Shown piece by piece: positions 39,001 to 49,700 of a DNA stretch of 64,000 nucleotides (position 1 is the stretch's first letter; every line of letters begins with the position of its first letter). The position numbers and the translations under genes are program-made. Location of the stretch: assembly GCA_020975725.1 (NCBI GenBank), contig QXJR01000007.1:744001-808000 (forward strand), read 5' to 3'. Under the pieces are notes generated by a model. It was not told the origin of the DNA. It saw only the letters and a list, made by a program, of their open reading frames with translations, and made no database searches. Origin of the DNA: Picocystis sp. L7. Lineage: Eukaryota; Chlorophyta; Picocystophyceae; Picocystales; Picocystaceae.

Positions 39001-39696
39001 ATGCAACTCGCCATACCGGCGGATGCCAAGGCATCCATGAAACGGCTTCGGAAGAAGGCGCGACGGCGAAGAATCGGCCCTACCGAAACGCAACGGAAGA
39101 CGGTGGGAAATATGATGGGGTCGGCGACCCCTGACCTGCATCGCAATTCCGTCCGTGCCATGCCTGTGCAGGCTGCGCCAGGTGGAACGGCATGGCGTGG
39201 AGGATCTGTTCCGTACAGACGTTCCATCCTCCTGGATCGAGCGACGGTGTCCGCGTGCTCCAGGCGACACGTGGACCGCGGTCTCGGCGGGAGCGAGGTA
39301 GCTTCTGCTGGACGCTCAAGTGCGTGTCCGAAGATTGGCTCCGGCCCTTGCAAGTGAATGGCCGTCGGTGGACGTGTGGCAGGGAAGAAACGATGTCGGA
39401 TGGAGAGGAAGGGGACCAATCCCACCGGCGCTGGTGTGGTGACGACGAAAAGATACACGCACGGGGAAGGGAGCCTCGACATGAAACACTGGTAAGATTC
39501 ATTGACTCGCTTGTTCCGTTTTTGAAAAAAATCACGGGCGTGTGCCTTTGTTACATGCACGTAGATTCCATCTCGTCAAAGGAGGCAAGACGCCGAGTCG
39601 ATTCCCCGCGTGCCCCCGTTCCATCTCCTCGCCAGAATCTGTTTCCTTGCATGCAGCTTATTCCACGTATGGCACACACCCCCGGGTCGAATGGTC
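39001..39696. other. Convergent 3' spacer, no gene accepted
   Basis: About 700 bases between the phosphatase (+) and NF-YA (-) stops. A 118-codon plus-strand frame begins at 39001, directly after the phosphatase stop; it is arginine-rich at first, unrecognised, and more likely 3' untranslated region. No canonical poly(A) signal was identified. Confidence 0.4.
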
Positions 39697-40536
39697 CTAG
39701 AGGTCCAACCCTCGCAATTCACCGCCTTGTTCCTTCTCTCCCGGCGTGCGATCTCCTCGCGCGCCGTTCTCTGCACTAACTTTGGCCATTTTCCGTGCAT
39801 CCTCTTCCTCTCGTTCTTCTTGTCTATGTCTCTTGCCATCTTCCCGTGTGTGGTTCCCATCCTCTTCTTGTTCCTCTTGTTCAGAGTTTGTGTCTGCTAG
39901 CTTGCTTTCCTGTTCCTGTTTTCTCTGGAGCTCTTCCAGTTCTCTGGCGTTGAGGAACCTTCCGCCGGGTCCGCGCATCCTCCTTGCGGCATGTTTGTGC
40001 CTGGATTCGTGCAGGTACGGTTTCCTGGACTTGATGAGTTTGTTCTCCTGCTCCGCTTTCGCCCTGGCTTGCCTCCTACGAAGGATACCGTGGTATTGCT
40101 TGGCATTGACGTACACGGGCTCTTCTTCCACCATCTCCGAGGGTAGAGGCATGCGTCCTTGGGGCATGCTTGCGAACATGTGATGCGGTGGCATCATGGC
40201 TTGTTGGTTGTAAGCCACCACGGATCCGTAGTAAGGATCGTACACGCCTCCTAATGCGTAGTAATCCACTGGTCCACCGACCATGTGTGCCGCGACGCCG
40301 TGTGCCACACCGCCCGGTGCGGTCTCGGCGGAGGGAGGACCTGTCATGCCATACGACGCCGAAGGGCCACCCATGGCTTGTCCGTGGGCGTATCCACCTC
40401 CTGGAGTTGGGTTCCACGGGTTTCCATTCCTCACGTTCGCGTCGGATGCAGCGGTGGTTTGGCCGAGGAGCACCATCCCGTCCACCGGACGGGACGGTTC
40501 TCCCGATCCACGCGAAGCGGGCGCGGCCGAAGCCAT
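39697..40536 (-). CDS. NF-YA: NF-YA (HAP2/CBF-B) subunit of the CCAAT-binding complex
   Basis: Sequence-specific subunit of nuclear factor Y, which joins the NF-YB/NF-YC histone-fold pair and inserts its A2 helix into the minor groove at CCAAT. In the 279-residue protein the A1 helix and start of the linker is [20 protein letters not shown] (about 138-157), followed by a linker and the A2 segment [20 protein letters not shown] with FLNARE after it. The DNA-contacting RHKHAxRRxRGxGGRF is intact. The N-terminal half is rich in Gly, Pro and Met, as in other algae and plants; the C-terminus is highly acidic and charged. The start is the ATG at 40536 ([10 protein letters not shown]). Single exon. 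The plant-type A1 ([12 protein letters not shown]) is fully conserved. Confidence 0.96.
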   Translation of the reverse strand: MASAAPASRGSGEPSRPVDGMVLLGQTTAASDANVRNGNPWNPTPGGGYAHGQAMGGPSASYGMTGPPSAETAPGGVAHGVAAHMVGGPVDYYALGGVYDPYYGSVVAYNQQAMMPPHHMFASMPQGRMPLPSEMVEEEPVYVNAKQYHGILRRRQARAKAEQENKLIKSRKPYLHESRHKHAARRMRGPGGRFLNARELEELQRKQEQESKLADTNSEQEEQEEDGNHTREDGKRHRQEEREEEDARKMAKVSAENGARGDRTPGEKEQGGELRGLDL

Positions 40537-42163
40537 GGTGCTTCGGTGCCCACGTCCGAGGTCCGTCTCTTCCCTTCCAATCCGGGTCCGTTCTCCACCG
40601 GAGGTGTCCGTCCGGGAAGCACGAAGCACGTCGCGTGGTGCACGTGCGACTGGGCGGTGCGCTTCGGTCCGTTCGAGTCGTGCACACGCACGAAACGAAA
40701 GGAGACGAGGAAAGGGGAACCGATCGGGTTCGATCGGGAAACAGACGCCCGATCGAAAGGAGAGGAAGGGATCCGATCGAGAGGGAAGCGGGGTGCCTCG
40801 ACGGGGATCGGACGCGGAAAGGGAAAAAGGGACCGGAAGGGAGGGGAAGGACGGGGACGCATCGATCGTGGCAGGCAGAGGACGTTCGGGCGGGGAAGCC
40901 CTCCCTTTCCGAAAAGAGAAGATCAGGCTCCCCCGATGATCCTCCACGGATCATGTCCAAATGACCCCAAACCTAACCGGACTTTCCTCGAGTGAATCGG
41001 GTCCATCCACCACGACCCTTCGAGGCGAGATCTTCGGATGGGGGGAAGGGATCCGGCGCCCCAGCTGGTCTCGCCCGACACCCCTCCCTCCCTGTGTGGG
41101 GCAGGGGAGGAGATCCCAGACGTCCTCGTCACCCCACGGCGAACCCTCCCTCGAAGTTCGGGTCCACACTCCGAACCTTCCCTGCGCGCAGTGGCTGCGC
41201 TCGCAGAGGAATGCCCTCCGCGTGCTTCGGTGGAATCGGGGTACAGCTGTCGGTCTCGCAAACCAGCATTGACCCAGACCGACACCAGACACCGCGAACG
41301 GGGTCCTCGTCGGTTCATGCCCGAAAGGTGGGTGCGAAGAACGGGATGGCGTCGACGCCAAGGACCGATCTTGACGGAACACGAAGACAAAGAGCCCAGG
41401 ACAGTGCGAGGGCAATAAAGTAAGCCGATGCCAGCACACCACCACCAAACACGCAAGGACCGACGTCAGGCGAAAAAAAACAACGACGGGGCATCGCCTG
41501 AAGATCTCAGGGCGCAGGTTTGGAGGGGTGCACCCACGGGGACTCCGCTCCAGAAAAAAAAGACCACACAGGATCGATACGCAACCAACGGGTACGAGAC
41601 GCGTGAAGATGTCGCCCATCGGATCGTTTCCTCCTCACTGCCAAACGCAAATCCTTGAAACCGTTCTTCCAGAGCGTCTACAATGCAATGAACAGGTCCA
41701 TGCCCAAGAAACCCAAACACACCGCACCCCAACACCACGGCATCAAAATGTAGTTTACTAGCACGACTTCGTGCTCGCTCTCAAACAAAATCACGCATTG
41801 TCGGGGAACCGATGGACATTCCGACGCATGCCTTTTCGGATAGCAAATATAGGGCAAGGCCGAAAAACAAAAGGAGCACAGGAATCCATCATCTCCGTGC
41901 TCCATCCCCATTGACAACCACGCTTGGCAGGTTCCACCATGGACTGGAAGAGCAGCACCTTCCTCCTTGTCCAAGTCGTACGAGCAACCACCGGTAAGAG
42001 CAGCTCCCGCGACAAAATTCTTGACGTTGCGGGTACCACCACCCAACACCAGCGGTGTGGAGTTGCGCTTCCTGCCCTTGTCGCAAGCGTCGACAGGTTT
42101 CTTGTTTGCCCCCACCTTTGCCAGGCTCCTGGATACTTTGATCGCTTCCGCGTCGGGCGTGGC
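40537..42163. other. Spacer between NF-YA and MOG1, no gene accepted
   Basis: About 1.6 kb. 40537-41430 is GC-rich and stop-poor on both strands and is probably the NF-YA promoter. A minus-strand frame at 41678-42115 has a protein-like, hydrophobic C-terminal end (VLVNYILMPWCWGAVCLGFL) but no ATG at its head and no known domain; it may be MOG1 3' sequence. Confidence 0.4.
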
Positions 42164-42736
42164 TTACGGGCCGAAGAGTCCCCAATCAGACACCTGCAGC
42201 GTGTCGATTGCTTGCACCACGATTCTCCTTGCCTCTTCTACCGCTGTGTCTGCCGTGGGCAAATGTCCGTTCGTGGCTGCTGCACTGCTGCTATTCATGC
42301 TGATCTCCAGGGGTGTGTTCAAGGTGATCAGCACGTCCGTCTTCGCTCTGGGTAGCCGCACGAGCGCGAGAAGCAGATGCACGCGGTTGGCTGCAGTCGG
42401 TCCTTCTTCGTGCTTGGCAGCGAGCATGTGTCCTTCCAGCACCCCTGTGTAAGCTGCTTCTGGCAAGTTCGGCACCCTTTGTAGTTTTTCGACGTGTTCC
42501 ACCCGTGCATGCGTCCCTCCATTGAGTTGCACGAGGTCTCGAAAGAAGATCTGCAGGGTTTGTTCATCGGTGGCGTCTTGGGCCTCCAGGAGCTCCACGA
42601 CCACGGACTGGTCCCTCTCCGCGTCCGCGAAGATTTCCTGGTGGTCGGGCACGGGTCGAACGTCGCTGATATCCTCCAATCGCGCCGGCAGGACCGTCGA
42701 CATCGCGCCCCCGAACAGCGAGCGCGGTGAAGCCAT
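42164..42736 (-). CDS. MOG1: MOG1-type Ran-binding protein
   Basis: MOG1 binds nuclear Ran, promotes release of GTP from it and supports nuclear protein import; the fold resembles plant PsbP. The 190-residue product begins MASPRSLFGGAMSTVLPARL, then EDISDVRPVPDHQEIFADAE and DQSVVVELLEAQ. The RLFGGAxxxxxPxxxxDxSxxRxVPDxQEVF block is the family signature. Later blocks (IFFRDLVQLN, VRLPRAKTDVLITLNTPLEI) also fit. The length equals that of yeast and human MOG1. I chose the ATG at 42736 because it restores the FGGA motif that an ATG further in would lose. Single exon. It is divergent from a plastid-type membrane protein gene. Confidence 0.9.
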   Translation of the reverse strand: MASPRSLFGGAMSTVLPARLEDISDVRPVPDHQEIFADAERDQSVVVELLEAQDATDEQTLQIFFRDLVQLNGGTHARVEHVEKLQRVPNLPEAAYTGVLEGHMLAAKHEEGPTAANRVHLLLALVRLPRAKTDVLITLNTPLEISMNSSSAAATNGHLPTADTAVEEARRIVVQAIDTLQVSDWGLFGP

Positions 42737-43949
42737 GCCATGCACGTGCCTCGAAGGGGACCGGTTTGGCGACCGTGCATCCCTGCCCTGCAGACCCCGC
42801 ACAGATACACCCCGTTTTGCAGACACACCCCACCGGGATCGACAGAAGATCGGGGAGGAAGGATCCGTCGAGATACACCCAAGCACGAAGGAAAGACGGT
42901 CGAAAGTGGGAGAATCCAAGACGAATATTCGCAACGCCTCGGGAGGGGGGCCTTGGGGACACGTTCCCGCCACGCCTGGGAATTCGGACCCTCGATCGAT
43001 CCTTTTCGGGTGGACGTTCGAAACCCGAGTCAAGCGATGAACACGAAAGTCGTCCAACGGGATGGCCGTGCGCCGATGGTGACGTCCGTCCCCTACCGAT
43101 TGCTTGTTACACTCGATCTCGCATGGCAGCAAGACACCCGTCATGCCGATAGGTTTCCTATCTATGGGATGCACCGAACGCACGATGGCACGACGATGCA
43201 AGAAGTCTAGGCGAGGAAGGGAGAAGCCAACCCCGCTCGGTGACTTTGTCTTGGGCCAAGCAAGGTTTCGGCGGCATTCCCCCTCGATGGCTATTTCGGC
43301 GGAGCTCACCATCCTCAGCCACTCCAACAATTTGCCCAGAAGGTCGATCGGAGGCACGGATTGAACAAGAAAAGTCGTAGGAACCGGCTTGCTTTATGGC
43401 GTACACTGAGGTCGGGCATACGACATCACGACGCGACTCGGTGTCCAACACCCTCGTGCTCGTTGAATCACGTGCTTTCCCATGCTCTCGATCACTTTGG
43501 CAGCAAGTCGGGCAATGCAGAAGAGAGACCCTCTCTCATCCTCGCTCACAAGTTTGTAAAAGGCGATGCGAGTTTCGTGAATTGTCCTCTCGAGAGGATC
43601 CAAGGCACATGGCAAAGAACCTGCACGGTGGGCAAGGACATTGACACGGTGGACAATCTCTTTGCTAGAAGGGACAACTCTGGCTCCACGAACACCGCTC
43701 GTCTGTCCCTCTTCTTCGCGGGCCTGGAAGCTCCGCCAACGAGCATGCTCGAGGAACCCCTTGTAAGTCCCTTCCCTCCAAAGAGCCTGTTCTTGTGCCA
43801 CGTGGATCGAAACCTGGTGATGGACGACGTCCAGAGATCCTATCCATCGGAACTTACCTTCTATTGCGTCGGTTCCATCCGATCGAACCCGAACGTTGAA
43901 AGGGGATGGGTTCGGGTCAACGGTGGCAATTCATCCAGTCGAGCGCGGA
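42737..43949. other. Divergent spacer, no gene accepted
   Basis: About 1.2 kb. A minus-strand frame around 43394-43800 reads as protein-like helices (TIHETRIAFYKLVSEDERGS) and might be an exon or an old mobile-element piece, but lacks an ATG and any known domain. The promoters of both flanking genes should be here. Confidence 0.4.
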
Positions 43950-44780
43950 ATGGACGTGGCGCAGCGCGCCTTGCGCGCACATGGCGTGGCCTTTCGATGC
44001 ACGACGGCCAAGTGGACGCGGGAGAAGCAGAGCAGGAGGGTCGGGGAGAGAGCAGTGGTGGCGAAAGCTACCCGAGGGAAGGTGGACGTCGCGGGAAACG
44101 TGCTGAATGGAGCGCTTTGGGCGGGATTGGTGGGCTACGCCGCCTTGGTCGCGCCCAACTTCACTCCGCAATTGGACGAGGAGATGCTGAAGACGCTCTT
44201 GCGATTGGGTGACAACCCGGAAATGTCGATCAACCGGGTGTTCACCGCTCTCTTCTTTGTGATGGGCACGTGGCCGGGCATCTACGCGGCCCTTCTCGTG
44301 CCCACAGGGAGGAGCGGAAACAGAGTGCCGGCATGGCCGTTCCTGACCGGTTCGGTAGCTTTCGGTGCGTTTGCATTGCTTCCTTTCCTGGCTCTTTGGA
44401 CGCCTGCCTCTCAGGAAAGGAAGGGCCCGCCGTCGTTGGAGGACTTGAAGAGTCAGGGTCCTGCAGGATGGATTCCTCGATTGTTGGAAACGCCGTTCTT
44501 CGCTTGGTACACCTTGCTTTCCGTGGTCGGTTGCTTGGTCTTTGCAGCCAGCGCGGGTGGGGACGGATGGTTCGAATTCGGGGCATTGTTCACGGGCAGC
44601 AAATTCACGCACGTCATGACGTTGGACTTTCTCACCCTCACTTCCTTGGCACCGTTTTGGATCGAGAACGATTCCCGGGTCCGTGGTTGGAGCGGCAGGG
44701 ATCGATGGTTGGTTCCATTGTGCTGTTTGCCCCTCCTTGGTCCTGCGTTGTACTTGGTGTTGCGTCCCAAGGCCCAGTAA
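43950..44780 (+). CDS. Polytopic membrane protein, probably plastid
   Basis: I do not recognise a named function. The 276-residue product has an N-terminal region rich in Arg, Ala, Ser and Lys with few acidic residues (about 45 residues), suitable as a chloroplast transit peptide, followed by about seven hydrophobic helices, for example LWAGLVGYAALVAPNFTP, FFVMGTWPGIYAALLVPTG, WYTLLSVVGCLVFAASAGG and LVPLCCLPLLGPALYLVLR. The stretches INRVFTALFFVMGTWPGIYA and FTHVMTLDFLTLTSLAPFWI look like conserved blocks of a plastid and cyanobacterial membrane family (DUF2834-like by my memory, not verified). The start is the ATG at 43950; the frame opens at 43896. The next gene begins 100 bases downstream on the same strand. 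Confidence 0.7.
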   Translation: MDVAQRALRAHGVAFRCTTAKWTREKQSRRVGERAVVAKATRGKVDVAGNVLNGALWAGLVGYAALVAPNFTPQLDEEMLKTLLRLGDNPEMSINRVFTALFFVMGTWPGIYAALLVPTGRSGNRVPAWPFLTGSVAFGAFALLPFLALWTPASQERKGPPSLEDLKSQGPAGWIPRLLETPFFAWYTLLSVVGCLVFAASAGGDGWFEFGALFTGSKFTHVMTLDFLTLTSLAPFWIENDSRVRGWSGRDRWLVPLCCLPLLGPALYLVLRPKAQ

Positions 44781-44879
44781 CAGGATCTCCTTCGCTGCTC
44801 TTGCAGGCTTCGCTGTCCTTCCACGTCCCCCCCTTGGGTAGAGAATATTCGCAAGCGAAGGTGTCGGAACCATTCCGCG

Positions 44880-45317
44880 ATGATGCGCACGTCGTTGCAC
44901 GCGCTTCGACCGCGCCATGGCCTCCACGCCAGGCCCACGAGGCGCAACATGCGGTCGAAAGCCTTCCCTTCCGGATCCGTGCCGCCCACGCTTCCACCGG
45001 TCGCCACCAAGTGGGCCACGCTGCTCGCCACGGTGTTCTTCGAAGTGTGTGGCACCACTTGCATGAAGCTCAGCGACGGATTCAAGCGTCCTTTGCCGAC
45101 CATCGGCGTGTACGTCTTCTACGGGATCTCCTTCGCTCTGTTCTCCGTCACCTTGAAGCAGTGGGACGTATCCGTGGCCTACGCGGTGTGGAGCGGTGCA
45201 GGAACCGCCATCACCGCCGTACTGGGTGCCTCCCTCTTCCATGAAAAACTCACCAAGAAGAAAGTGGCATCCTTGGCACTCATCGTAGCGGGCGTGGTCA
45301 GCCTCAACCTAGCCTGA
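44880..45317 (+). CDS. Small multidrug resistance (SMR/EmrE-like) transporter
   Basis: Bacterial-type four-helix antiporter that exports cationic compounds against protons as an antiparallel dimer. The 145-residue product has an N-terminal extension of about 42 residues, rich in Arg, Pro, Ser and Thr, not found in bacteria and suited to organelle targeting. The body is a complete SMR unit: WATLLATVFFEVCGTTCMKL (with the essential membrane Glu), SDGFKRPLPTIGVYVFYGIS, VSVAYAVWSGAGTAITAVLG (the AYAVWSG signature with its Trp) and LTKKKVASLALIVAGVVSLN. No residues of the transport site are missing. SMR genes are rare in eukaryotes, so a bacterial origin, by transfer or from the plastid ancestor, is inferred. 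QacE/EmrE-like rather than Gdx type is my reading, not certain. Confidence 0.88.
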   Translation: MMRTSLHALRPRHGLHARPTRRNMRSKAFPSGSVPPTLPPVATKWATLLATVFFEVCGTTCMKLSDGFKRPLPTIGVYVFYGISFALFSVTLKQWDVSVAYAVWSGAGTAITAVLGASLFHEKLTKKKVASLALIVAGVVSLNLA

Positions 45318-46129
45318 CACATGGGTTCCGTTCCAGACGATCCGGTCCAAAGCAGCATGGGACCATGCGCGTCGCAGAACCGCTGTGGACCCGTGCTAAT
45401 GAAGGAATAGGTGCCCGTGGGACCCATCGCTTCCCCTTCTTCACCCGGCACAGCTGCATTCTTTACTATGGCATTCTGAATGCGGGAGGAGGCGTGGCGG
45501 CCGAGCCTGGCCCCTAGGCGGAGCGACAACCATGCGTAGGACGTGGGGACTGAACTTGCACCCCTGGTAGGTGCTCTCCATCTCTCCGGACCGCTGGCGC
45601 AGAATGCACCTTCCCTGTTTGTAACAAACAGGAGCATTGTTTATACCTTGAATGGACTATGAAAGGCGGCACACGGGGCCATCTGCGCACGTGGATGCAT
45701 TCGATGGGGCGGGATGGAACGTTGCGATGATATTCCGTGCGTAGCCCCTGGGATGCGAACGGACAGGCCTTTCTTCCACGTCCAGGAACACCCGGCTGTC
45801 TCCGTTGTCGCTTTGGTTCCATCATTTGATGTCCTCGTTCCATCAATGCGGTAGTTGCGGTCGGTATCTCCTCCCACGCCACACGTGGTTCGTGATATTG
45901 CACCCCGTAGCACCAACACGATGGTTTCCTTGGCCCAACCAAGATCGATCCCTCCACCCTGTGTTCCACGCGCACGTCGATCCTTTCACCCTTGCATCCC
46001 TATTCGCCGCGTCCTGCAATGCCACACCTGGTCCCCATGGGTCTTCTCTTCCACTCTCTAGGATGGATGGATGGATGGATGGTGCCATGGAAACGAGTGA
46101 AGGACCACTTTTGCATGGACCCAAGAAGG
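45318..46129. other. Intergenic, no gene seen
   Basis: About 810 bases between two plus-strand genes. Nothing recognisable except a short GATG repeat just upstream of PPIL1. Confidence 0.5.
46061..46083 (+). repeat. GATG tetranucleotide repeat
   Basis: Five to six copies of GGAT/GATG, 47 bases upstream of the PPIL1 start. It puts several ATG codons in the leader, two of them in the PPIL1 frame, which makes the start choice less certain. Confidence 0.9.
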
Positions 46130-46691
46130 ATGGACGCACCGATGGTGGAGCTGCAGACGAGCATGGGAACCTTCGCGGTGGAGCTGTACGTGAACGAAGC
46201 GCCCAAGACGTGCCATAACTTCGTGGAGCTGTCCAGGAGCGGTTACTACGACGGCGTGGTCTTCCATCGCATCATCCGCGACTTCATGGTGCAAGGTGGC
46301 GATCCCACCGGAACTGGACGCGGTGGAACGAGCGTCTATGGCGGCACGTTCGAGGACGAGATCACCAACGCCTTGAAACACACCGGTGCTGGCGTCCTCA
46401 GCATGGCCAATGCCGGACCCAACACCAATCGAAGCCAAGTGAGTGCGCGTGTGGTGCCCAAAAGGTCATGGACACGAACCATTCCTCACGTGGAGGCTGA
46501 CCGAGGATCGCACGCGTACGGAGCAGTTCTTCATCACCTTGGCACCCACACCTTTCCTAGATGGCAAGCACACCATCTTTGGCAGGGTCTGCTCTGGCAT
46601 GGAAGTGGTGCAAAGGATGGGAGCGGTAGAAACCGATCGTAAGGACAGACCAGTGCACGAGGTGAAAATATTACAAGCCAGACCCTTGTGA
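46130..46691 (+). CDS. PPIL1: Cyclophilin PPIL1 (CYP18-2-like), two exons
   Basis: Peptidyl-prolyl cis-trans isomerase of the activated spliceosome. Exon 1 (46130-46438, 103 residues) starts MDAPMVELQTSMGTFAVELY and includes GYYDGVVFHRIIRDFMVQGG and DPTGTGRGGTSVYGG; the catalytic Arg is in FHRII. Exon 2 (46527-46691, 54 residues) starts FFITLAPTPFLDGKHTIFGR and ends QRMGAVETDRKDRPVHEVKI. Intron 88 nt, GTGAGT to GGAGCAG, phase 0. It splits the active-site block MANAGPNTNRSQ/FF; the usual Gly of NGSQ is Arg here. The 157-residue product matches plant CYP18-2. Its stop is 41 bases from the stop of the TPR-CS gene on the other strand. Confidence 0.93.
46439..46526 (+). other. Intron of PPIL1
   Basis: GT-AG intron of 88 nt, phase 0, between Gln and Phe of the active-site motif. 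Both flanking frames carry stops or lose similarity if the intron is kept. Confidence 0.88.
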
Positions 46692-46732
46692 TCATCCGTC
46701 CTTCGCACGGAGGGGAAAGGTTGGCCGACAGG

Positions 46733-49700
46733 CTACTTGGCGCCGTCCCCATCGCCAATGACGCAACGAAAATCATCAAAGGCCTCCGGATCAATCAGAC
46801 CTTCGTTGATCAGCTCCTGACGCTCGCGCAGCTCTTCCAAAAGTTCCTTCGCATCGTCATCAAGCTCGTCGTATGGCACCGTGGGCTCGTCGGCATGTAC
46901 CAGCTCCTTCAAGACCTCGTAATGGGACTTTTCTTCCCCGCCCTCAAACAAGGATCTCCAGAAGTAGGAATCGTCCTTGGGGATGAGGATGGTGACCTCG
47001 TTGCCATCAAGGGACCACTGAAATTCCGAAGCTTTGCATCTTCTGGACAGCGGACCATCCAACACTTTGCCATACCAACCCAGGTTGACCGTCAATCGTG
47101 TGGGCGTGAGCTTCACCGTCACGTCTTTCCCTCTTGTTCCTTCTGGCATCTTCACGTACACCACAAGCTCGACGGATGTTTGTGTCCAACGGAACTTGTC
47201 TTTCAGAGGTATATCCGTCCATTTTTTACGCTTTTCGCGTTCCGGCAGGGAAGGGGCGCTATCGTAGACCACCTTCAAGCCGTCTTCATCGTAGCCCTCC
47301 GTCTCTTTCTTGTTTCCTTCGGGTTTCTCTGCATCCTGGAGCCAAGCTGGAATGGCACCGTCCTGCGGATGGACGGGTCCGATGGGCTTTACAACTTTCT
47401 TAAGATCCAACGCATGTTTGGCTTGAGAAGGTTGCACAATCCCTCTTCCAGACCGACGTGAGCGTCCGCCCAAAAATCCCTTCCTCACCAGCCTGTCTTT
47501 AGAGGTTTGATGTGCGTCTCCCTGCTCCTGCCCTTTGCTGTGCAGAGTGCTTGGTGTCTCTTTGGAGGAAGGAGGAGTTTGCTGTCGCTGGTCTGAATGG
47601 ACCCGCGAGCCTGCAGCGGCACGCTCTGTGACCTTTTTCGGAGCCGGACGAGGTACTTCCAGTCCTAGGATCTTGGCCTCGAGTTCAAGGATCAGCGCCG
47701 GGCCTGCCTTGTCCCAGCCACCCCCCTGGGGGCACTTGGCACGTGGTAGACTCTGACAGCTCCTGGCGCGCTCCAACGTTCTGATGAACACGTCTTCTGC
47801 CGCTTTCTGTATGCGTGCATGCTTCAGTTCCTTCGAGGGAACCAGGTGGTCCAAGCCGTTGCGGCCGAGGAAACGGATCACCTGCAGCAGCCCACCTCGC
47901 CCACTGCACCACTCCGCAAACTCATCTCCCGGACAAGTGCTCAAATTCAGCAAGATGGCCTGCAGGCCACGATGGACCAGCTGCGCATCCTGAAGCTGCA
48001 GCAAGGCGGATGCTGCTGTTACATTGGACTGTTCGAGAAGCTCATGCACTGCCTTCTCGTTCTGGCGGCAGAACCTTGCGCACACATCCTTGGCCATGGA
48101 AACCACGCTAGGAGTGGCAAACATCCAAAATCCTTCCATCAAATCCAAAATCCTCTTCGGCAAGAGCGCCTGGCAGACGACCTTGCTTCCTGTGCACGAG
48201 GACAGCCAAGTGAGGCAATGCTCAAGCTGGGTCAACCTAGCGACCTCACCATCTCCATTGTCCAATCCGTCTTCAGAGCCATCCTTCCCATCGTCCAATT
48301 GCATGAGCAGGTCCCCTGTGGGATTGCGGAGGTAATCTGCTGCATAGGGCCTTTGCTCATACGATCTCGGTTTGCCGTCCATCCCCAGAAAAGGTGCGGT
48401 TTTCAAGGGGGAGTCTTGTTGGAGCTTTTGCAACGTATCATACAAGTCTTGGACCAGACCAGCAGCAACTGTACGGGATTTTCCAGAGCGATCGGTCTGC
48501 CTTGCCAGCATGTCTGCCTGCAGGATTTGCATGTCCTTGCTGAGCAATGCAAGTGTGTATAGAATGGATTTTCGAAGTGTAACCACGGGTCTATCGTACA
48601 GACGTTGCTGCTCCCTCTTTGCAAAAGCCATGAATTCCTCGACACTTTCAAAATCGCTTTCTTTCAGGGAAGGGCCAACGCTGGTGGCAAACGACCCCAC
48701 CAGGTGTTCAGCCTGCTGGTACAGTTCCACAAGGAAACACAGGGGAGAAACATCCACCATTTGCAAGGCACTCCGAGATGCGGAGTCCGTCGAGAAATTC
48801 CTCAACAAGGAAACAAGAGCTCTTGCTCCAGTGACGGACAGCACGGAAGCAAACTTGCACTTCCGGATGGTCAGAAGGATACGTTTCAGTGGGGGGTCAA
48901 GATCATCTGATTGTTGTTGGGAAGTCAGTACTCCAGTCCTCATCAAGGGGTCCCTGGAAGACAGCTCCAGCAACTGAAGCAGCACAGTCAGCACTCTGCT
49001 GGGAACACCCGCCGACGTAGCGAGGTGCACGAGACGGGCTAGAAAGGAGTGGGGCCAGAAGATGCCTCCATCTTGCCCAGCACCGGACGCAGCTCGAAGT
49101 GTCTTGTAGGCGATATCACAGTAGGCTTCGTTGAGGTACAGCATCACTGCCATATAACCACTGCAGGCAGCAAAGTACTGCCTGTTCTCGACGGACTTAA
49201 CAAGAAGCGACTCCAGCAGCTCCAGGGTGTCGTCTGCTGCCATGGTGTCTCCTTCGTCTTCGTCGTCTACCAGCATTCGGACTCCTTCTTCGATCACGAG
49301 CAGGTCGGATGGCGATTCAAGCACCCCTCTTTTCCCTACCATTGCCTTTCCGTGGATCGATCTGTGCATGGCGGCCGTTTCTTTCACTTGCTGTGCTGCT
49401 TTTTGATTGTCGATTTCCACTTGGCAGCGTTCCATCATGGTCTGGGTGGTGTGCGAATCTTCCGTTTGCAGTTCCATTGCCTTTTGGAACCATGTTTTTG
49501 CGTTTTCGAAATCTTCCATCCGGAAGCAAGCCATGGCTCCATGGTACCATGCTTTGGCATGTGTTGGTTCAGCTTGCACGGCCTGTTGGCAGTCCATTTT
49601 CGCCATTGGGAACTGGCCCAATCTGAGGTGCGCCTGTGCACGGTTGGTTCGTAGGGTTGCATTCCACTTGGACTTGTTTTCCACTTGCGTATCGTCCTTT

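Noticed and set aside
39001-39357. 118-codon plus-strand frame starting right after the phosphatase stop
   Set aside because: Unrecognised and compositionally biased; likely 3' untranslated region. No second gene is supported.
41678-42115. 145-codon minus-strand frame with a hydrophobic end
   Set aside because: It begins with a non-ATG codon, lies directly after MOG1 and has no known domain; kept only as a note in the spacer entry.
43394-43801. Protein-like minus-strand frame
   Set aside because: No ATG at its head, no domain, and no splice partner seen; could be an exon but I cannot support it.
43950-45317. Bacterial-style operon of the membrane protein and SMR gene
   Set aside because: Same strand and 100 bases apart, but both carry eukaryotic-type extensions and there is no sign of polycistronic expression in the sequence.
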